Notes: generated from the letters alone by a model not told the origin. A stretch of 64,000 nucleotides of DNA from Paenibacillus_S vulneris (GCF_039543185.1 NZ_BAABJG010000018.1:62001-126000), one strand, 5' to 3'. Positions 52,656 through 61,787 are shown, counted from the stretch's first letter. Program-made: numbers and translations.

Positions 52656-53552
52656 TTACATGAAAAGCTCGGAAATCGCACTTCCCCGTTTGGTTTCATT
52701 GAAATAAGTTTGCAAAAGCGGTTGTTCGGGGAGTACGATACGTATGGCACCGCGCTCATCCATTACATACACGAGATGGTATTTCTCCCGCATAAACAAG
52801 CGAACAATCTCTGTCACCTTACGCCTCCCGTCCACAACAATCGGCTGTGCTAAGGTTCCCTGACGGACAAGCCGATGATATGTGTCCCCTCTATGGATCA
52901 GAAAGCGCATAAAATGATAGGACATGCCCTTGTAAGCATACCAGTTGGAATAAAACAGAAACAAGCCTATCATAAACAAATTCAGCTGAAAGCCCCCATA
53001 CCACGTATGGAATGCCGCCGCGAGGAGCAGCAGAATACTAAGAATCAGGCTGGCCACGCAGCTGAATACAATCACCTTCTGGTACGGAAGCCAAAAGCTC
53101 AAGACGCACTGCATGATCTTGCCCCCATCCAAAGGAAGAATGGGAAGCAGGTTGAATAAAGCCACGTACATATTCGCTTGGATGAAATAGGCGCTCCATT
53201 CTCCGGAAATCACGCCTGTCGATTGCAGAACCAACGCCGCTACCATCATCATACCATTTTGAAGCGGTCCTGACAGCGTTACAATGATTTCCTGCCATGC
53301 CGGAACACTGGCCATCTCATCCACCACAGCGACTCCGCCGAAAGGAAGAAGCTGAATTTCCTTTACCCGCCATCCGAAATTTTTGGCCGCCATGACATGT
53401 CCCAGCTCATGAATTAGCACTATGCCGAATAATGTTGCCGTCTCAATAAAGTAGCCCGCCAAGATAGACAGTAGAATGACAATGGAAAAAAGCGGATGAA
53501 AACGAATAGGGACGCCAAAAAGGCGGTTCCACTTACTCAAATTGTACCACAT
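52656..53552 (-). CDS. spoIVFB: Site-2 intramembrane protease SpoIVFB
   Basis: A 298-residue protein with about six helices. The zinc motif HELGH (48-52) and a later LPILPLDGG hold the catalytic ligands. After the membrane part comes a CBS-like domain (TEIVRLFMREKYHLVYVMDE). In the mother cell the enzyme cleaves pro-sigma-K and is held by SpoIVFA and BofA until SpoIVB acts. It overlaps the spoIVFA stop by 20 bases. Confidence 0.93.
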   Translation of the reverse strand: MWYNLSKWNRLFGVPIRFHPLFSIVILLSILAGYFIETATLFGIVLIHELGHVMAAKNFGWRVKEIQLLPFGGVAVVDEMASVPAWQEIIVTLSGPLQNGMMMVAALVLQSTGVISGEWSAYFIQANMYVALFNLLPILPLDGGKIMQCVLSFWLPYQKVIVFSCVASLILSILLLLAAAFHTWYGGFQLNLFMIGLFLFYSNWYAYKGMSYHFMRFLIHRGDTYHRLVRQGTLAQPIVVDGRRKVTEIVRLFMREKYHLVYVMDERGAIRIVLPEQPLLQTYFNETKRGSAISELFM

Positions 53553-54429
53553 CCGCCGGATTGACGAATTTATTGTCCTTGGATACAGCGAAATACAGGT
53601 ATCCCGATTGCTTTGTGCTGTTTTTGGACACCGTGCCTATCGTCTCACCGCCCTTAATCCAGTCGTTTAACTCCACCTTGCCCTGTTCGATCCAGCCGTA
53701 GACCGATTGCAGGCCGTTCGTATGACGGATAATGATCGTATAACCCGTTTCCTCCTTGTTCCCCACATAAACCACCAGACCCGTATCCATCGCTGCTACA
53801 GGCGTGTCCTGCTTCGTCTCTATCGTTACCCCGAGACGGCTTGCTTCAAAGGGAGCGATGATCTTTCCCTTGACCGGCGTGAAATAATGCTTGGAGACAA
53901 CATCCACCTTCTGAGCCTCCTCTTGATGAAGCGTGCTTAGAGCAGGGAGCAGCGACGGGGTTCCGCCGAATTGCCGTTCATACCAGAGAGCTACCGATTG
54001 GAATTGGAAGGATTCATTCAATGCTGAACTGATATAGGCTTTGCCCTTATTGGCAAGCGGGTGATTCCACTGAAACATTCCCCAAATTAAGGCAAATAGA
54101 AAACAGCTGACAACCAGCTTCAGGCGCAGCCCACTTCTGCCCGGCATCAACCTACTCCGTTCCGGACCATCGTCTTCATAATCTCTGCGTGACAAGTCCT
54201 GCTGCCATTTTTGCTTCCATACATACTCCGGATCGTTCCAGCGTCCCGTATCCTGGGGCGGTGCATCGTCAAGCTGCTCCCGGACCGGCTCTGGAAAAGA
54301 GCGGTAGGGCTCCAGCAGTTCCTGCTGCCGGACATGCATAGGGTTAGGTACGGGGCGCTGTTCTGCTGACGCCTGCAGCTCTCTGATCCGCTCCATCCTT
54401 CTTTGACGTATATTATTTTTGGTGCTCAT
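53533..54429 (-). CDS. spoIVFA: SpoIVFA-like regulator with M23/LytM domain
   Basis: A 298-residue protein with a hydrophilic N-terminal 120 residues, one membrane helix (about 122-140) and an extracytoplasmic LytM domain (KGKIIAPFEASRLGVTIETKQDTPVAAMDTGLV-type). Active-site metal residues of M23 peptidases are not obvious (IIRHTNGLQSVYG), consistent with the non-peptidase SpoIVFA role of holding SpoIVFB. A single hairpin precedes its GGGGAGG ribosome binding site. Confidence 0.9.
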   Translation of the reverse strand: MSTKNNIRQRRMERIRELQASAEQRPVPNPMHVRQQELLEPYRSFPEPVREQLDDAPPQDTGRWNDPEYVWKQKWQQDLSRRDYEDDGPERSRLMPGRSGLRLKLVVSCFLFALIWGMFQWNHPLANKGKAYISSALNESFQFQSVALWYERQFGGTPSLLPALSTLHQEEAQKVDVVSKHYFTPVKGKIIAPFEASRLGVTIETKQDTPVAAMDTGLVVYVGNKEETGYTIIIRHTNGLQSVYGWIEQGKVELNDWIKGGETIGTVSKNSTKQSGYLYFAVSKDNKFVNPADVVQFE

Positions 54430-54448
54430 ACTCGGTTACCTCCCCAAG

Positions 54449-54468
54449 AGCTTTCCATCAGGAAAGCC
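54449..54468 (-). repeat. Single hairpin 5' of the spoIVFA ribosome binding site
   Basis: GCTTTCC (54450-54456) and GGAAAGC (54461-54467) form a 7-bp stem with loop ATCA. Its arms are those of the recJ array, and it occupies the same place, directly upstream of the ribosome binding site. It has no CTTCGTAAGC linker. Confidence 0.7.
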
Positions 54469-54562
54469 GCCGTATTCCATAGAGCGATTGGATAAATTGA
54501 ACCGGCATTATTGTGCTTGTCTGATCCTGCAGCCAGCCGGAGCTTGTTTACTCTCATCCTAT

Positions 54563-54637
54563 GAGCCTGTACAACCAAATATGAGAATTAAATAGCCCCT
54601 CAAAGCGGGGCCTGGGTTTCGAAGCGCATACAGGCTC
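54563..54637. other. Nested inverted repeat, possible structured RNA
   Basis: GAGCCTGTA (54563-54571) pairs perfectly with TACAGGCTC (54629-54637). Inside, GCCCC (54595-54599) pairs with GGGGC (54607-54611) across a seven-base loop. There is no T run. Nothing nearby explains it. It could be part of the spoIVFA leader or a small RNA, and the strand cannot be decided. Confidence 0.5.
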
Positions 54638-54724
54638 CTCCACAGGAAGCCGCGAAATTGGTAAACTCCCTAAGGTCAACATAGCACTGTAGCCAGGCTA
54701 CTTATGATTTCCCGTTAGACATGC

Positions 54725-54754
54725 CAAAAAAGCACCCTGATTTTCAGGATGCTT
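54725..54754 (-). terminator. Terminator after rodA
   Basis: On the minus strand AAGCATCCTG pairs with CAGGGTGCTT (one G-U pair) with a short AAAAT loop, followed by six T. It begins 19 bases after the rodA stop. Confidence 0.9.
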
Positions 54755-54772
54755 CATAGGACAGTTGTTATC

Positions 54773-55918
54773 TTAATAGGTTAATTCTTTTTCCTGATGG
54801 ACTCGAATGCTCATCACGAGCGCAATACACATCATATTGATCAGCAGTGAGGTACCTCCATAGCTGATGAAGGGCAGCGTGATCCCCGTCAGCGGCATGA
54901 TGCCGATCAGCATGCCTACGTTTTCGAAAATTTGAAAGACGAACATGGAGACGACGCCGACAATGATGTAGGAGCCACCTTTATCCCCGCACTGGATAGA
55001 TATTAGAATCATTCGGTAAATCAAGACGAAATAGAGCAGCAATAGAACGGAGGAGCCGACAAAACCGAATTCTTCCGCCAATACGACGAAGATGGAATCC
55101 GAGTAGGCATACGGGATGAAATGCCGGTGGACCGACGTCCCCTGCAAGTACTTCTCCCCGGTCAAGCCGCCGGAGCCGATCGCTTTGATCGAGTTGTCAA
55201 CCTGGAACTTCTGGTCCTTCGTCGCGTTCTCCGGATCGATAAAGGTATCCATCCGGGCGACCCAGTGGCCTTTGCCTCTATCCGAAAAGTAGGTTTTAAT
55301 AGGATCGTGGTAATGAGTAAACAGGTACATGAACAATACCAGCGCTCCTACGGCAATGAGCACCCCTATCAAGAAATGCACATATTTGATATTTCCGATC
55401 CATAACATGCCGATGAAGACAACGATAAAAATGATGGCATTCCCCAAATCCGGCTGGATCAGCACCAAAATAAACGGTATCAGCACAATGACGCCAACAG
55501 GGACTACATCGGTCCAAAATAACAACGGCTCTCCCTGCCTGCGGGCAAGAAACGCGGCAAGGCCCATGATCAGCATAAGCTTCATAAGCTCGGCCGGCTG
55601 AAACAGCAGCCCCCCGGGAAGCTGGAACCAGCTTTTGGCGCCGTTAATCTCCATCCCGAATTTATACACGGCCGCCAGCATGGCAAGACCCGTTATATAT
55701 AAATAGGGCGAAATTTTTAGCAGCCCGCGGTAGTCGACAAAGGTTAACCCCAAGAAAGCGAGGATAGAGATAACATAGATGATGATCATCTTTTTAAGAT
55801 CGAAAACAATATTCGGGTCATCAAGCGTTGCGCTGTAGACAAGCAGCGTGCTGATAACCATGAATGCTAGCAGGATGACAACGATGGGAATATCGATCTT
55901 TTTTAATTTATGCAGCAA
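54773..55918 (-). CDS. rodA: FtsW/RodA/SpoVE family peptidoglycan glycosyltransferase
   Basis: A 381-residue SEDS-family protein with about ten helices. It carries the GAKSWFQLPGGLLFQPAELMKL segment and the C-terminal GMLIGIMPLTGITLPFISYGGTSLL, diagnostic of the family. SEDS proteins polymerise glycan from lipid II. It follows minD directly (six bases) and belongs to the mre-min shape/division run, so a RodA role is most likely. Confidence 0.9.
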   Translation of the reverse strand: MLHKLKKIDIPIVVILLAFMVISTLLVYSATLDDPNIVFDLKKMIIIYVISILAFLGLTFVDYRGLLKISPYLYITGLAMLAAVYKFGMEINGAKSWFQLPGGLLFQPAELMKLMLIMGLAAFLARRQGEPLLFWTDVVPVGVIVLIPFILVLIQPDLGNAIIFIVVFIGMLWIGNIKYVHFLIGVLIAVGALVLFMYLFTHYHDPIKTYFSDRGKGHWVARMDTFIDPENATKDQKFQVDNSIKAIGSGGLTGEKYLQGTSVHRHFIPYAYSDSIFVVLAEEFGFVGSSVLLLLYFVLIYRMILISIQCGDKGGSYIIVGVVSMFVFQIFENVGMLIGIMPLTGITLPFISYGGTSLLINMMCIALVMSIRVHQEKELTY

Positions 55919-55924
55919 ATCCGA

Positions 55925-56719
55925 TCATCCCATTCCGATAAACTTCTTCAATTTGGAAATAACGCCGGACTTTTCGTCCATAGGCATTAAAGGCACGGTA
56001 TCACCCAAAATACGCCGGGCAATGTTACGATAAGCAATCGCCGCACGCGAGCTTGGATTCATCACCGTCGGCTCTCCCATGTTAGCCGCTTTGATGACGT
56101 ATTCGTCATCCGGAACGATGCCCAACAAATCTATGGCCAATACGGAGCAGATCTCGTCAATGTCAAGCATCTCGCCCTTTTTGACCATATTGGCACGAAT
56201 CCGGTTAATGACGAGTTTCGGCGATTCAATGCGTTCGTTCTCCAGAAGTCCGATAATACGATCCGCGTCACGTACGGCCGCGTTCTCCGGTGTGGTGACG
56301 ACGATAGCTTTATCCGCTCCGGCAACCGCATTTTTAAACCCTTGCTCTATACCTGCCGGACAATCAATGATGACAAAATCAAAGTCGCGCTTTAACTCCA
56401 GCACGATGTCTCTTACCGCTTCCGGAGAAACAGAATGCTTGTCTTTCGTTTGAGCAGCAGGAAGCATGTAGAGCTCGTCAAAGCGTTTGTCCTTCACCAA
56501 TGCCTGAGCCAACCGGCAGCGCCCCTCTGCTACGTCTACCAAATCATAAATGATCCGGTTCTCCAGCCCCATGACGACATCCAGATTGCGCAGGCCGATA
56601 TCCGTGTCGACCATACACACCTTTTTCCCTTGAAGCGCCAATGCCGTTCCGATATTAGCGGATGTCGTCGTCTTGCCGACACCGCCTTTTCCCGAAGTAA
56701 TGACAATTGCTTCTCCCAT
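55925..56719 (-). CDS. minD: Septum site-determining ATPase MinD
   Basis: A 264-residue protein with the deviant Walker A KGGVGKTT near the start and an amphipathic membrane-targeting helix at the C-terminus (SKLKKFIGMG). It places the division site with MinC. AAGGAG lies eight bases before the ATG; an in-frame GTG three codons upstream overlaps that ribosome binding site. It is 18 bases after minC. Confidence 0.97.
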   Translation of the reverse strand: MGEAIVITSGKGGVGKTTTSANIGTALALQGKKVCMVDTDIGLRNLDVVMGLENRIIYDLVDVAEGRCRLAQALVKDKRFDELYMLPAAQTKDKHSVSPEAVRDIVLELKRDFDFVIIDCPAGIEQGFKNAVAGADKAIVVTTPENAAVRDADRIIGLLENERIESPKLVINRIRANMVKKGEMLDIDEICSVLAIDLLGIVPDDEYVIKAANMGEPTVMNPSSRAAIAYRNIARRILGDTVPLMPMDEKSGVISKLKKFIGMG

Positions 56720-56737
56720 ATGCTTCACTCCTTCTCC

Positions 56738-57391
56738 TTACTGCTTTGCCGTTAATTTATGCATATGATGAATTTTATCTATTTCCATTTTTCCATCCCG
56801 AATATAGGCAAACTCCATAAAAGCTTCGTTGATTCCCCATTCATCCGGCGGCCTGCTGATAATGCCGGCAATTCTGAGCTGAGTCGGTCTCAGATGCGAT
56901 GCGGCAATAACGGAGGATTCGTCGCCGTCCACCCCTGCGTGAGCCATGCCCTTTAAGGATCCCATCACATAGATGCTGCCCGAGCTGATAATCGTGCCGC
57001 CCGGATTCACATCACCAAGGAACAGGATGTTGCCTTCTTCAGTTAATGTTTGGCCGGAGCGTACGATGCCCTTGAGCAGCTTAATATCCGGCATATGTTG
57101 AAAAACGGACGCCGATGGGTCCGCCGTTTGCGATTCAATAGATTGGATCAGCAGATTTCCCTTCTGTCCAATGATGGAGCGAATCTGCTCCTTCTCCTCT
57201 TCGGAAACGTTTCTCGTTCCAAGTTTGACGTGAACATGAATAATAGGGCCGGTCAATATTTGCTGATGGGTCTTTTCAAGCTTGTGCTTAAGCTCCTGGA
57301 TGACTTCATCAAACTCACATGTATCGTTAAGCAAAAATACGAGCCCGTCTTTAACACCTTTTATTGTCACGTGATGCTTTACTGCCGCCAT
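56738..57391 (-). CDS. minC: Septum formation inhibitor MinC
   Basis: A 217-residue FtsZ inhibitor with an N-terminal domain (VTIKGVKDGLVFLLND) and the beta-helical C-terminal domain (GQTLTEEGNILFLGDVNPGGTIISSGSIYVMGSLKG). The ATG at 57391 is taken as start. An in-frame TTG at 57403 is adjacent to the AGGGGG ribosome binding site and would be too close. Confidence 0.95.
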   Translation of the reverse strand: MAAVKHHVTIKGVKDGLVFLLNDTCEFDEVIQELKHKLEKTHQQILTGPIIHVHVKLGTRNVSEEEKEQIRSIIGQKGNLLIQSIESQTADPSASVFQHMPDIKLLKGIVRSGQTLTEEGNILFLGDVNPGGTIISSGSIYVMGSLKGMAHAGVDGDESSVIAASHLRPTQLRIAGIISRPPDEWGINEAFMEFAYIRDGKMEIDKIHHMHKLTAKQ

Positions 57392-57461
57392 ACACTTTTC
57401 CAACCCCCTAGCCTATACAATTCGGCTTTTTTCAGCATATCTCCTTCTTTTTCGCTGAAAA

Positions 57462-57989
57462 TTATTCCTCCGGGGCGGGACTTTCTCGGTGCATGCTCTC
57501 GAACAGCTTTCTTACCGGAACGTAAACGATCAAGGCAAAGAGCAGATTAAACAGCGTGCTTGGCAGCATTTGATGGAAAAACGCCCACTGCAAATCCAGA
57601 TGCGTTGTCTGAAACAAGCGGTACAGCCCGTACACAATAGCTTCATAGAACAAGTTGCCGAGCGCAATGACCAGCATGCTTACGATAATATTGGAATACA
57701 ACCTGCGGTGCGTAAGGCCGGCCAAATAGCCGGTAAGCCCCATGGCAAAGGATATCGGTCCGAGCATGGGCGAATAGTACAATAAATCCTGCAAAAAACC
57801 AAAGATAAGGCCGTACCACAATGCCGTATGACGGTTCACATAAAGTCCGATGTACAATACGATAACAAGCATGAAATGAGGGGCCACGAAGACCCTGGAT
57901 TGCCACACGCCCGGAATCAGCCACTGGAACAACGTTCCTTCCAGAATCAACAAGGCGGTTAAAATTACCCACAGCCACTTGCGCGCCAT
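57462..57989 (-). CDS. mreD: Rod shape-determining protein MreD
   Basis: A 175-residue membrane protein with about five helices and the YGLIFGFLQDLLYYSPMLGPISFAMGLTGYL region typical of MreD. It starts six bases after the mreC stop, with AGGGGTGA as ribosome binding site. It works with MreB and MreC in side-wall growth. Confidence 0.92.
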   Translation of the reverse strand: MARKWLWVILTALLILEGTLFQWLIPGVWQSRVFVAPHFMLVIVLYIGLYVNRHTALWYGLIFGFLQDLLYYSPMLGPISFAMGLTGYLAGLTHRRLYSNIIVSMLVIALGNLFYEAIVYGLYRLFQTTHLDLQWAFFHQMLPSTLFNLLFALIVYVPVRKLFESMHRESPAPEE

Positions 57990-57994
57990 CCGCC

Positions 57995-58864
57995 TCACCC
58001 CTGCTCCGGAACAAATACAACGAATACTTCCCGCAAATGGGTAAAGGAGGCAAAGGGTTGTATCGTCGCTTCATGGGAAATTCCGTAAGTGCCCGGCTTC
58101 CTGGAAACGACCTTGCCGACCGGAATGCCTCTCGGGAATACTTGACCCAAGCCGGAGGTGATGACTTCATCGCCGACCTCGAGCTTGTCGTTCGGGTCGA
58201 TCTTGGTCATGATCAGCTTCTGTTGGGTTGGGTCATAGCTTTCGATCATCCCGAAGGACTCGTTCTCCCGGTTCTTGATCGTCACGGATATCGCCTTCGA
58301 TTCGTTGGCCGTATCGTCCACTCCGTTCAACAGCTGCACGTTGGAGTAGAACGAGAAGGTTTGAAGCACGCGGCCTACCAAGCCGTCTACGGAAACAACC
58401 GCCATATTGGGCTTGACGCCATCCTTCTCTCCCAGATTAATGCGGACTGTATTATTCAGAGAATCCGGGCTGACCGCGACGACCTCGGCAATCCGAAACG
58501 TATAGTTGTTAGCCTGCTTCTGGCGCTCCGTAAAGCCAAGCGCTTCCTGCAGCCGCTTGTTTTGCTGCTCCAGATCGTTCAGACGCGTCGTATCTCGGGC
58601 ATATTTCGTCAAGGTCTGCTTCAGCACCTGATTTTCGATAAAAATCGTACGCATTTGCTTCATATCCTCAAAGAAACCCGCTATGTAGCCAGCGGGCTTA
58701 TAGAACAATCCTTGTGTCCAAGACAATGTATCGCCAACAAATTTCTCAGGCCACGTCGCCTGCCCTCGTTTGCCGAGCGTCAAGCCCATCAAGGCGATGA
58801 AACAGATAAGGCCGAGAAGCAAAATCAGCAGCCTCTTATTCCCCAACAATTTCAAAGCATACAC
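57995..58864 (-). CDS. mreC: Rod shape-determining protein MreC
   Basis: A 289-residue protein with an N-terminal membrane helix, a coiled-coil (VLKQTLTKYARDTTRLNDLEQQNKRLQEAL region) and the beta-rich MreC domain (VSVDGLVGRVLQTF, VITSGLGQVFPRGIPVGKV). It is 24 bases after mreB. Confidence 0.95.
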   Translation of the reverse strand: MYALKLLGNKRLLILLLGLICFIALMGLTLGKRGQATWPEKFVGDTLSWTQGLFYKPAGYIAGFFEDMKQMRTIFIENQVLKQTLTKYARDTTRLNDLEQQNKRLQEALGFTERQKQANNYTFRIAEVVAVSPDSLNNTVRINLGEKDGVKPNMAVVSVDGLVGRVLQTFSFYSNVQLLNGVDDTANESKAISVTIKNRENESFGMIESYDPTQQKLIMTKIDPNDKLEVGDEVITSGLGQVFPRGIPVGKVVSRKPGTYGISHEATIQPFASFTHLREVFVVFVPEQG

Positions 58865-58888
58865 CTTCTAACCTTCACAGCGTAATAA

Positions 58889-59923
58889 TCAGCGTTTTGA
58901 CTTGCTTGTAGGACCTGATCTCATTTTGAAAAGATGAATATTCTCAAGCGCTCTTCCCGTACCGATTGCCACGCAATCGAGCGGGTTCTCGGCCACAAGA
59001 ACCGGCATGCCGGTTTCGCGGGACAGCAGCTTGTCCAGGTTGCGCAGCAAACCGCCTCCCCCTGTAAGGACGATGCCGCGGTCCATAATGTCGGCGGCCA
59101 GCTCAGGCGGACATTTCTCCAATGTCACCTTCACAGCATCCACGATGCTGTTCACGGTATCTCCCAAAGCTTCCGTAATCTCGCCGGAGGTTACGCTCAT
59201 CGTCTTCGGCAGCCCCGTCACCAGGTCACGGCCGCGGATTTCAAAGCTGACAGGAGGATCCATAGGCAGCGCAGAACCGATCTCCATCTTAATTGATTCC
59301 GCTGTACGCTCGCCGATCATCAAGTTATACGTCCGCTTGATGTATTGGGTAATCGCCTCGTCCATATCGTCTCCCGCGACACGGATGGAGCGGCTGGTAA
59401 CGATACCTCCCAATGAAATGACCGCTACCTCGGTAGTACCGCCGCCAATATCGACGACCATGCTGCCTGTCGGCTCCCATACGGGCAAATCAGCGCCGAT
59501 CGCCGCTGCAAACGGCTCTTCAATGGTGAAGGCGTCGCGGGCACCCGCCTGACGGGTCGCGTCCTCTACCGCACGCTTCTCAACGGCTGTAATTCCCGAA
59601 GGTACGCACACCATTACGCTAGGATGCCGTTGAAACAACCAGCGGTCCTTCTGGGCCTGGCGAATAAAATATTTAATCATGGTCGAAGTCGTATCAAAAT
59701 CGGCAATGACCCCGTCCTTCATCGGACGGACTGCACGAATATTACCGGGAGTACGGCCAATCATCTTTTTTGCGTCATTTCCTACGGCCTCTATAGATTT
59801 GGTATCGGTACGCAGCGCCACAACCGAGGGCTCTCTGACCACGATCCCTTTACCTTTTACATAGACCAATGTATTTGCTGTCCCGAGATCGATCCCCAGG
59901 TCCTTTGTAAAACCACCAAACAT
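58889..59923 (-). CDS. mreB: Rod shape-determining actin MreB
   Basis: A 344-residue bacterial actin with the phosphate loops DLGIDLGTANTLV and VVDIGGGTTEVAVISLGG and the GGGGLLRNLDKLL adenosine motif. It is the first gene of the mreBCD-minCD-rodA run and has its own promoter inside the end of radC. Confidence 0.98.
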   Translation of the reverse strand: MFGGFTKDLGIDLGTANTLVYVKGKGIVVREPSVVALRTDTKSIEAVGNDAKKMIGRTPGNIRAVRPMKDGVIADFDTTSTMIKYFIRQAQKDRWLFQRHPSVMVCVPSGITAVEKRAVEDATRQAGARDAFTIEEPFAAAIGADLPVWEPTGSMVVDIGGGTTEVAVISLGGIVTSRSIRVAGDDMDEAITQYIKRTYNLMIGERTAESIKMEIGSALPMDPPVSFEIRGRDLVTGLPKTMSVTSGEITEALGDTVNSIVDAVKVTLEKCPPELAADIMDRGIVLTGGGGLLRNLDKLLSRETGMPVLVAENPLDCVAIGTGRALENIHLFKMRSGPTSKSKR

Positions 59924-60016
59924 GCTCGGTACTCCCTTCCTATGGCTTCATGCCCAAAAAACTGCTGATCCAACCAGCTATTTACTTACATAACAAATTC
60001 TTTAACGACTACCACT

Positions 60017-60046
60017 ATTATATTACATCAAGCCTTGCTCCTTCAA
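60017..60046 (-). promoter_or_regulatory. Promoter of the mreBCD-minCD operon
   Basis: On the minus strand TTGAAG is followed after 18 bases by a perfect TATAAT. It overlaps the last codons of radC and lies about 95 bases upstream of mreB. Confidence 0.75.
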
Positions 60047-60712
60047 ACTTACGTATCTCCGGTCACCGATCACAATGTGATCCAGCACGTCGATACCGAT
60101 GATCTCGCCTGCTTCCATCAGACGGCGGGTCAAGGCGACATCCTCAGAGCTCGGGGTCGGGTCGCCGCTAGGGTGGTTATGAACGCAAATAATCGAAGCA
60201 CTGCTCCGCTTGATCGCAGCCCGGAATACTTCCCGGGGATGTACGATCGCCGCATTCAAACTGCCCATAGATAACGTTTCCTGACCTATGATGTGATTTT
60301 TTGTATTTAAAAATAAACAAACAAAATGCTCTTTCTGTAAATAACGCATCTCTTCCATCAAAAGACCTGACACGTCCTCGGGTGAACGAACCGTTACAAC
60401 CTCATTCATACCGCTCCGTGCAAGCCTCCGGCCCAATTCAATGCCGGCCTGGATTTGCAGCCCTTTGGCGGCGCCGATCCCTTTGATTTCCGTTAACTGC
60501 TGCAGGCTCATGTCGACAAGACTCCTCAGTCCTCCCGATTGGGCTAACAATCTTTGCGCCAAGTGCACGGCAGATTCCTGAACCGTACCCGTCCGCAGCA
60601 AAATAGCTAACAATTCCGCGTTACTTAATGCTTGAGCCCCATACTGCATCATGCGTTCTCTAGGTCGTTCTTCGTTTGGGACATCGCGCAATGTCATATT
60701 GGGCGATTCCAT
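60023..60712 (-). CDS. radC: RadC/YsxA-type JAB-domain protein
   Basis: A 229-residue protein with an N-terminal helix-hairpin-helix (ELTEIKGIGAAKGLQIQAG) and a C-terminal JAB/MPN domain with the metal motif HNHPSGDPTPSSED. The old name implies DNA repair, but the actual role is unsettled. It has the usual place between mreB and maf. Confidence 0.95.
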   Translation of the reverse strand: MESPNMTLRDVPNEERPRERMMQYGAQALSNAELLAILLRTGTVQESAVHLAQRLLAQSGGLRSLVDMSLQQLTEIKGIGAAKGLQIQAGIELGRRLARSGMNEVVTVRSPEDVSGLLMEEMRYLQKEHFVCLFLNTKNHIIGQETLSMGSLNAAIVHPREVFRAAIKRSSASIICVHNHPSGDPTPSSEDVALTRRLMEAGEIIGIDVLDHIVIGDRRYVSLKEQGLM

Positions 60713-60769
60713 TCATTCCCCTCTTTCGTCAAAAAAGTCATTGAACCCTCATTATATCATGATGCAGAC

Positions 60770-61375
60770 TCAAATAACAGCAATACCCAAGCGTGCCAGC
60801 AGATCGCTGAGCAGGGATACCGGAAGTCCCACAACATTGAAATAATCGCCTTCAATACGCTCGATCATCGTCGCGCCCAAGCCTTGAATGGCATAGGAGC
60901 CCGCTTTATCCATCGGTTCGCCCGTATCAATATAACGCTCGATCTGGGTCGCCGTCAACGGCTTCATGTAAACTGATGTAACATGATGAGAAACCTCCTG
61001 CCGGTCTGACGCCAAATCGATGCAAGCCACACCGCTATAGACCTGATGCCATCGTCCCTGCAGCCTGTTCAGCATGCGGTAGGCATCCTGCTTGTCCTTC
61101 GGCTTGCCCAGCACTTCACCGTCTATCACGACGATGGTATCCGATCCGATAACAATTCCGTCCGTGCGCTGCTCCTGTTTATACATTTCGCAGACAGCCG
61201 CCGCTTTGCGACTGGATAATTGTTCCACGATCTCCTCCGGCTTGAGCCCGGGCTCCGTATCTTCATTTACATCGCTTACCCTGATTTCATATGGCAGTTG
61301 AAGAGACTTGATCAATTCCTGACGGCGAGGAGAGGAAGACGCCAGTATCAGCATTTTTTGCACAGTATTCGACAT
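60770..61375 (-). CDS. maf: Maf/YhdE nucleotide pyrophosphatase
   Basis: A 201-residue protein with ILASSSPRRQELI at the start, the GSDTIVV segment and KPLTATQIERYIDTGEPMDKAGSYAIQG, diagnostic of Maf. It hydrolyses non-canonical nucleoside triphosphates. GGAG is seven bases before the ATG. Confidence 0.95.
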   Translation of the reverse strand: MSNTVQKMLILASSSPRRQELIKSLQLPYEIRVSDVNEDTEPGLKPEEIVEQLSSRKAAAVCEMYKQEQRTDGIVIGSDTIVVIDGEVLGKPKDKQDAYRMLNRLQGRWHQVYSGVACIDLASDRQEVSHHVTSVYMKPLTATQIERYIDTGEPMDKAGSYAIQGLGATMIERIEGDYFNVVGLPVSLLSDLLARLGIAVI

Positions 61376-61442
61376 ATATAGACTCCTTGATCCGAATAGT
61401 TTGGTCGATTCCTTATTCCAATGTTCCCAGCCCTCTTAGCTT

Positions 61443-61685
61443 TTACAATTTGCGGTAAATCCAAAACGATGCCGCCAGCCCCGCTAAGCTGACCAAGTTC
61501 AGCTTCAGTTGGATGTGAAGATCGTATTTTAGCACCAGTAAATCCGCTTTAGGCTCCCATGACAGCTCGACGGATTTAGTCAAAAACGATAAGGCGGAGA
61601 CCGGGCTGAGCAGCTGCCCTACCAAGGCGCCCGCCACTAGTCCTATGATAAGCAATAAGATAAAAGTAAATGTATTTTTTTTCAC
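61443..61685 (-). CDS. DUF4321 family small membrane protein
   Basis: An 80-residue protein with an N-terminal membrane helix (TFTFILLLIIGLVAGALVGQLL) and a second one at the C-terminus, as in DUF4321, commonly found next to maf. The GTG at 61685 gives the typical VKKNTFT start; ATGs at 61697 and 61721 are possible but lie too close to the promoter or to the ribosome binding site. Function unknown. Confidence 0.75.
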   Translation of the reverse strand: MKKNTFTFILLLIIGLVAGALVGQLLSPVSALSFLTKSVELSWEPKADLLVLKYDLHIQLKLNLVSLAGLAASFWIYRKL

Positions 61686-61726
61686 TTCGGTTCCCATTCC
61701 TCTATCAGTTGATATGCGCATCTCGT

Positions 61727-61735
61727 ATTATAGCA
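61727..61735 (-). promoter_or_regulatory. Extended -10 promoter of the DUF4321-maf-radC run
   Basis: TGCTATAAT on the minus strand is an extended -10 element. No good -35 lies upstream, as is usual for this class. It lies 42 bases upstream of the chosen GTG. Confidence 0.6.
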
Positions 61736-61758
61736 TAATTTTGGAGAATGTTACCTGC

Positions 61759-61787
61759 TTACAACACGTACGGACAGCCTGTAGAAT
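61759..61787 (+). promoter_or_regulatory. Possible promoter of the SLH amidase gene
   Basis: TTACAA is followed after 17 bases by TAGAAT. The start of transcription would fall at about 61794, at the edge of the GAGGAGGG ribosome binding site, so the leader would be very short. A second promoter further upstream cannot be ruled out. Confidence 0.4.

Larger units (their letters stand above)
54430..54772. other. Intergenic region between rodA and spoIVFA with structured elements
   Basis: The 343 bases hold, from left to right, a hairpin before spoIVFA (54449-54468), a nested inverted-repeat structure (54563-54637) and the rodA terminator (54725-54754). No gene is supported. A sporulation promoter for spoIVFA must lie here but was not identified. 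Confidence 0.6.

Noticed and set aside
57379..57438. A 19-codon leader frame before minC with AAGGAG
   Set aside because: The spacing of two bases between the ribosome binding site and ATG is too short, and the frame overlaps the minC start without a known precedent.
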